From the NCBI GenBank assembly GCA_015654825.1, contig JAATGE010000623.1, positions 1-7,692 of the forward strand: DNA of 7,692 nucleotides, given 5' to 3'. Numbering within the stretch: the stretch's first letter is position 1; each line of letters begins with the position of its first letter. Below the pieces are notes generated by a model, which worked only from the letters and a program-made list of their open reading frames with translations, did no database searches and had not been told where the DNA came from. Positions 6,930-7,692 of this stretch are shown here, in pieces. This DNA comes from Rhodospirillales bacterium (GTDB taxonomy: Bacteria > Pseudomonadota > Alphaproteobacteria > Acetobacterales > Acetobacteraceae). Both the position numbers and the translations under genes were made by a program.

Positions 6930-6959
6930 CAAAGCGGTGCGGCCAGGGTCTCAGTCAAG
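6930..6959 (-). promoter_or_regulatory. Possible sigma-70 promoter for the leftward operon
   Basis: On the minus strand CTTGAC (6959 down to 6954) matches the -35 hexamer typical of alphaproteobacterial housekeeping promoters. A -10 at the right spacing (about 6935-6930, GCTTTG) is poor. If used, transcription would begin near 6922, leaving a leader of about 40 nt that contains the tandem duplication. The -35 is convincing; the promoter as a whole is tentative. Confidence 0.3.
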
Positions 6960-6995
6960 CGGGGAAATTGGCAAAGCGACAATTCGTCATTCCGC

Positions 6996-7010
6996 ATGAC
7001 CAGGGGTCAT
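6996..7010. promoter_or_regulatory. Inverted repeat ATGACC-AGG-GGTCAT, candidate operator
   Basis: Perfect 6-bp arms (6996-7001 and 7005-7010) flank 3 bp. A further GTCAT half-site lies 5 bp to the left (6986-6990), and related half-sites recur at 7050-7054 (TGACC) and 7082-7087 (GGTCAT). The site lies about 40 bp upstream of the proposed -35 of the leftward operon, between the two divergent genes. That position suits a dimeric regulator acting on one or both. No regulator family can be named from it. Confidence 0.4.
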
Positions 7011-7089
7011 CTTTGCGCGCCGCCTAAGCCCGTCGCCATTTTCGACACCTGACCATTTTTCCGCACCCCAGGATGAGCAACGGTCATGA

Positions 7090-7103
7090 GCGCCGCAAGG
7101 CGC
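7090..7103. other. Small hairpin with GCAA tetraloop
   Basis: GCGCC (7090-7094) and GGCGC (7099-7103) pair around GCAA, a GNRA-type loop. It lies upstream of the A+T-rich patch and directly beside a GGTCAT half-site. It may be incidental in G+C-rich DNA. Confidence 0.25.
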
Positions 7104-7117
7104 CTGACGCCCGCCCC

Positions 7118-7149
7118 ATAAGATATTGTTTTCACCCATGTATTCTGGA
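7118..7149 (+). promoter_or_regulatory. A+T-rich patch, possible aldehyde dehydrogenase promoter core
   Basis: This is the most A+T-rich stretch of the divergent region and contains ATAAGATATTGTTTTC and TATTCT (7141-7146). No pair of hexamers at 16-18 bp spacing matches the sigma-70 consensus well. The call rests on base composition and on a position about 130-160 bp before the start codon. Confidence 0.22.
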
Positions 7150-7160
7150 TGGCGCCGGCA

Positions 7161-7197
7161 CGATGCGGCGCCCCGCCCCGGTTGCCCCGCCGCATCG
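7161..7197. other. 10-bp stem hairpin in the aldehyde dehydrogenase leader
   Basis: CGATGCGGCG (7161-7170) is perfectly complementary to CGCCGCATCG (7188-7197), with a 17-nt C-rich loop. It lies about 80 bp upstream of the aldehyde dehydrogenase ATG. There is no T run after it, so it is not an intrinsic terminator. It could be an RNA leader structure or an operator with widely spaced arms. The pairing is seen directly; any role is unknown. Confidence 0.4.
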
Positions 7198-7277
7198 GGA
7201 CGCCTATCCCCGAAAACCCGGCCACAGGAGCCAACGCCGCCTTGCGGATCAGCCATGGCGCGCACTGGAGACCTCGC

Positions 7278-7692
7278 ATGTCCTACCCCAAACTCGAAAT
7301 GTTCATTGACGGAAACTGGCGAAGCGGTGAGCCGGGCGAGAAGGTGATTAACCCGGCGGACGGCTCGGTCATCGCCGATCTGCCGCATGCGAGCCCGGCC
7401 GATCTCGACGATGCGGTGGCCGCCGCGCAACGCGGGTTCGAGGTGTGGCGAAAGATTTCGCCCAGGCAACGGGAAGCCATCATTCTGCGCGCCGCCGACA
7501 ATCTTGCCGCCCACGCGGAAGACATCGCGCAGTCGCTGGTTCTGGACCAAGGCAAGACGATCGCCGAGGCGCGCGCCGAAGTGCAGGTTGCGCGCGAGCG
7601 CATCATCTGGGATGCGACGGAAGGCCGCCGCCTGTACGGCCGCATCGTGCCCGCCGAGCAGGGGCTGATCAAGCAGGTGCTGCGCCTGACGC
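7278..7692 (+). CDS. NAD(P)-dependent aldehyde dehydrogenase, N-terminal part
   Basis: The reading frame is open from the ATG at 7278 to the window edge (138 codons). It is the start of a roughly 480-residue aldehyde dehydrogenase, which oxidises an aldehyde to the carboxylic acid with NAD+ or NADP+. Visible family features are FIDGNW near the start (9-14), INPADGSVIADLP (24-36), the helix SPRQREAIILRAADNL (61-76) and LDQGKTIAEA (89-98). The last is typical of the succinate-semialdehyde dehydrogenase-like branch. The catalytic Cys and Glu and most of the cofactor domain lie beyond the window, so neither activity nor substrate can be judged. GGAG, 7 nt before the ATG, supports this start; the ATG at 7255 is in another frame. 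The gene is divergent from the acyl-CoA operon and could supply the acid that the ligase activates, or serve an unrelated role. Confidence 0.9.
   Translation, partial: MSYPKLEMFIDGNWRSGEPGEKVINPADGSVIADLPHASPADLDDAVAAAQRGFEVWRKISPRQREAIILRAADNLAAHAEDIAQSLVLDQGKTIAEARAEVQVARERIIWDATEGRRLYGRIVPAEQGLIKQVLRLT

Larger units (their letters stand above)
6885..7277. other. Divergent intergenic region with candidate control sites
   Basis: These 393 bp separate the leftward operon from the rightward aldehyde dehydrogenase. No coding sequence is convincing on either strand. The region holds half of the 16-bp tandem duplication, a minus-strand CTTGAC -35-like element (6954-6959), several GTCAT/ATGAC half-sites (6986-7087), an A+T-rich patch (7118-7149) and two hairpins (7090-7103 and 7161-7197). 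It must contain both promoters if the two transcription units are independent. No regulator gene is present, so the controlling protein is encoded elsewhere. Confidence 0.7.

Noticed and set aside
5706..7052. 448-codon plus-strand frame, the longest antisense frame
   Set aside because: It lies opposite a recognisable dehydrogenase gene and crosses the divergent control region. Its product is Arg/Gln/Gly-rich without motifs.
6987..7550. 187-codon minus-strand frame covering part of the divergent region
   Set aside because: Nearly half of it is antisense to the aldehyde dehydrogenase start, it has no family motif, and it would remove the promoter space for both transcription units.

Overview
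The window is visibly G+C-rich, and the genes use G/C in third codon positions. The tight operon, the gene families and the hairpin-rich intergenic element near the left edge fit a free-living alphaproteobacterium. Similar double-hairpin elements are, from memory, common in Acetobacteraceae/Rhodospirillales genomes, so that lineage is a guess rather than a demonstrated placement. No tRNA, rRNA, CRISPR array, insertion sequence or phage gene was seen.

Layout. Positions 1-158 hold no gene I can support, but they contain three consecutive hairpins (71-128) just downstream of the leftward genes. Five genes then lie on the minus strand. In transcription order (right to left) they are: an acyl-CoA dehydrogenase with a degraded active site (5760-6884), a second acyl-CoA dehydrogenase (4541-5773), an ADP-forming acyl-CoA synthetase (2391-4544), an enoyl-CoA hydratase/isomerase-family protein (1459-2352), and a luciferase-like flavin-dependent oxidoreductase (159-1355). 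The first three overlap end to start, and the crotonase follows after 38 bp. The oxidoreductase is set apart by 103 bp that contain a perfect 14-bp palindrome, so it may have its own control. A 393-bp divergent intergenic region (6885-7277) follows, with repeats and candidate operators. A rightward aldehyde dehydrogenase gene starts at 7278 and runs off the window.

How the genes may work together (inference). The ligase would activate a carboxylic acid to its CoA thioester. The two dehydrogenases look like the two halves of one heteromeric enzyme that would put in an alpha,beta double bond, and the crotonase would act on the resulting enoyl-CoA. The luciferase-like monooxygenase could oxygenate a precursor, and the divergent aldehyde dehydrogenase could oxidise an aldehyde to the acid that enters the pathway. 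The set looks like a catabolic module for an unusual (branched, cyclic or terpenoid-like) acid. The substrate cannot be read from the sequence.

The most notable point is the complementary loss of active-site and FAD-binding motifs between the two acyl-CoA dehydrogenases. It predicts an obligate alpha2beta2 enzyme of the kind known for mycobacterial cholesterol side-chain FadE pairs.
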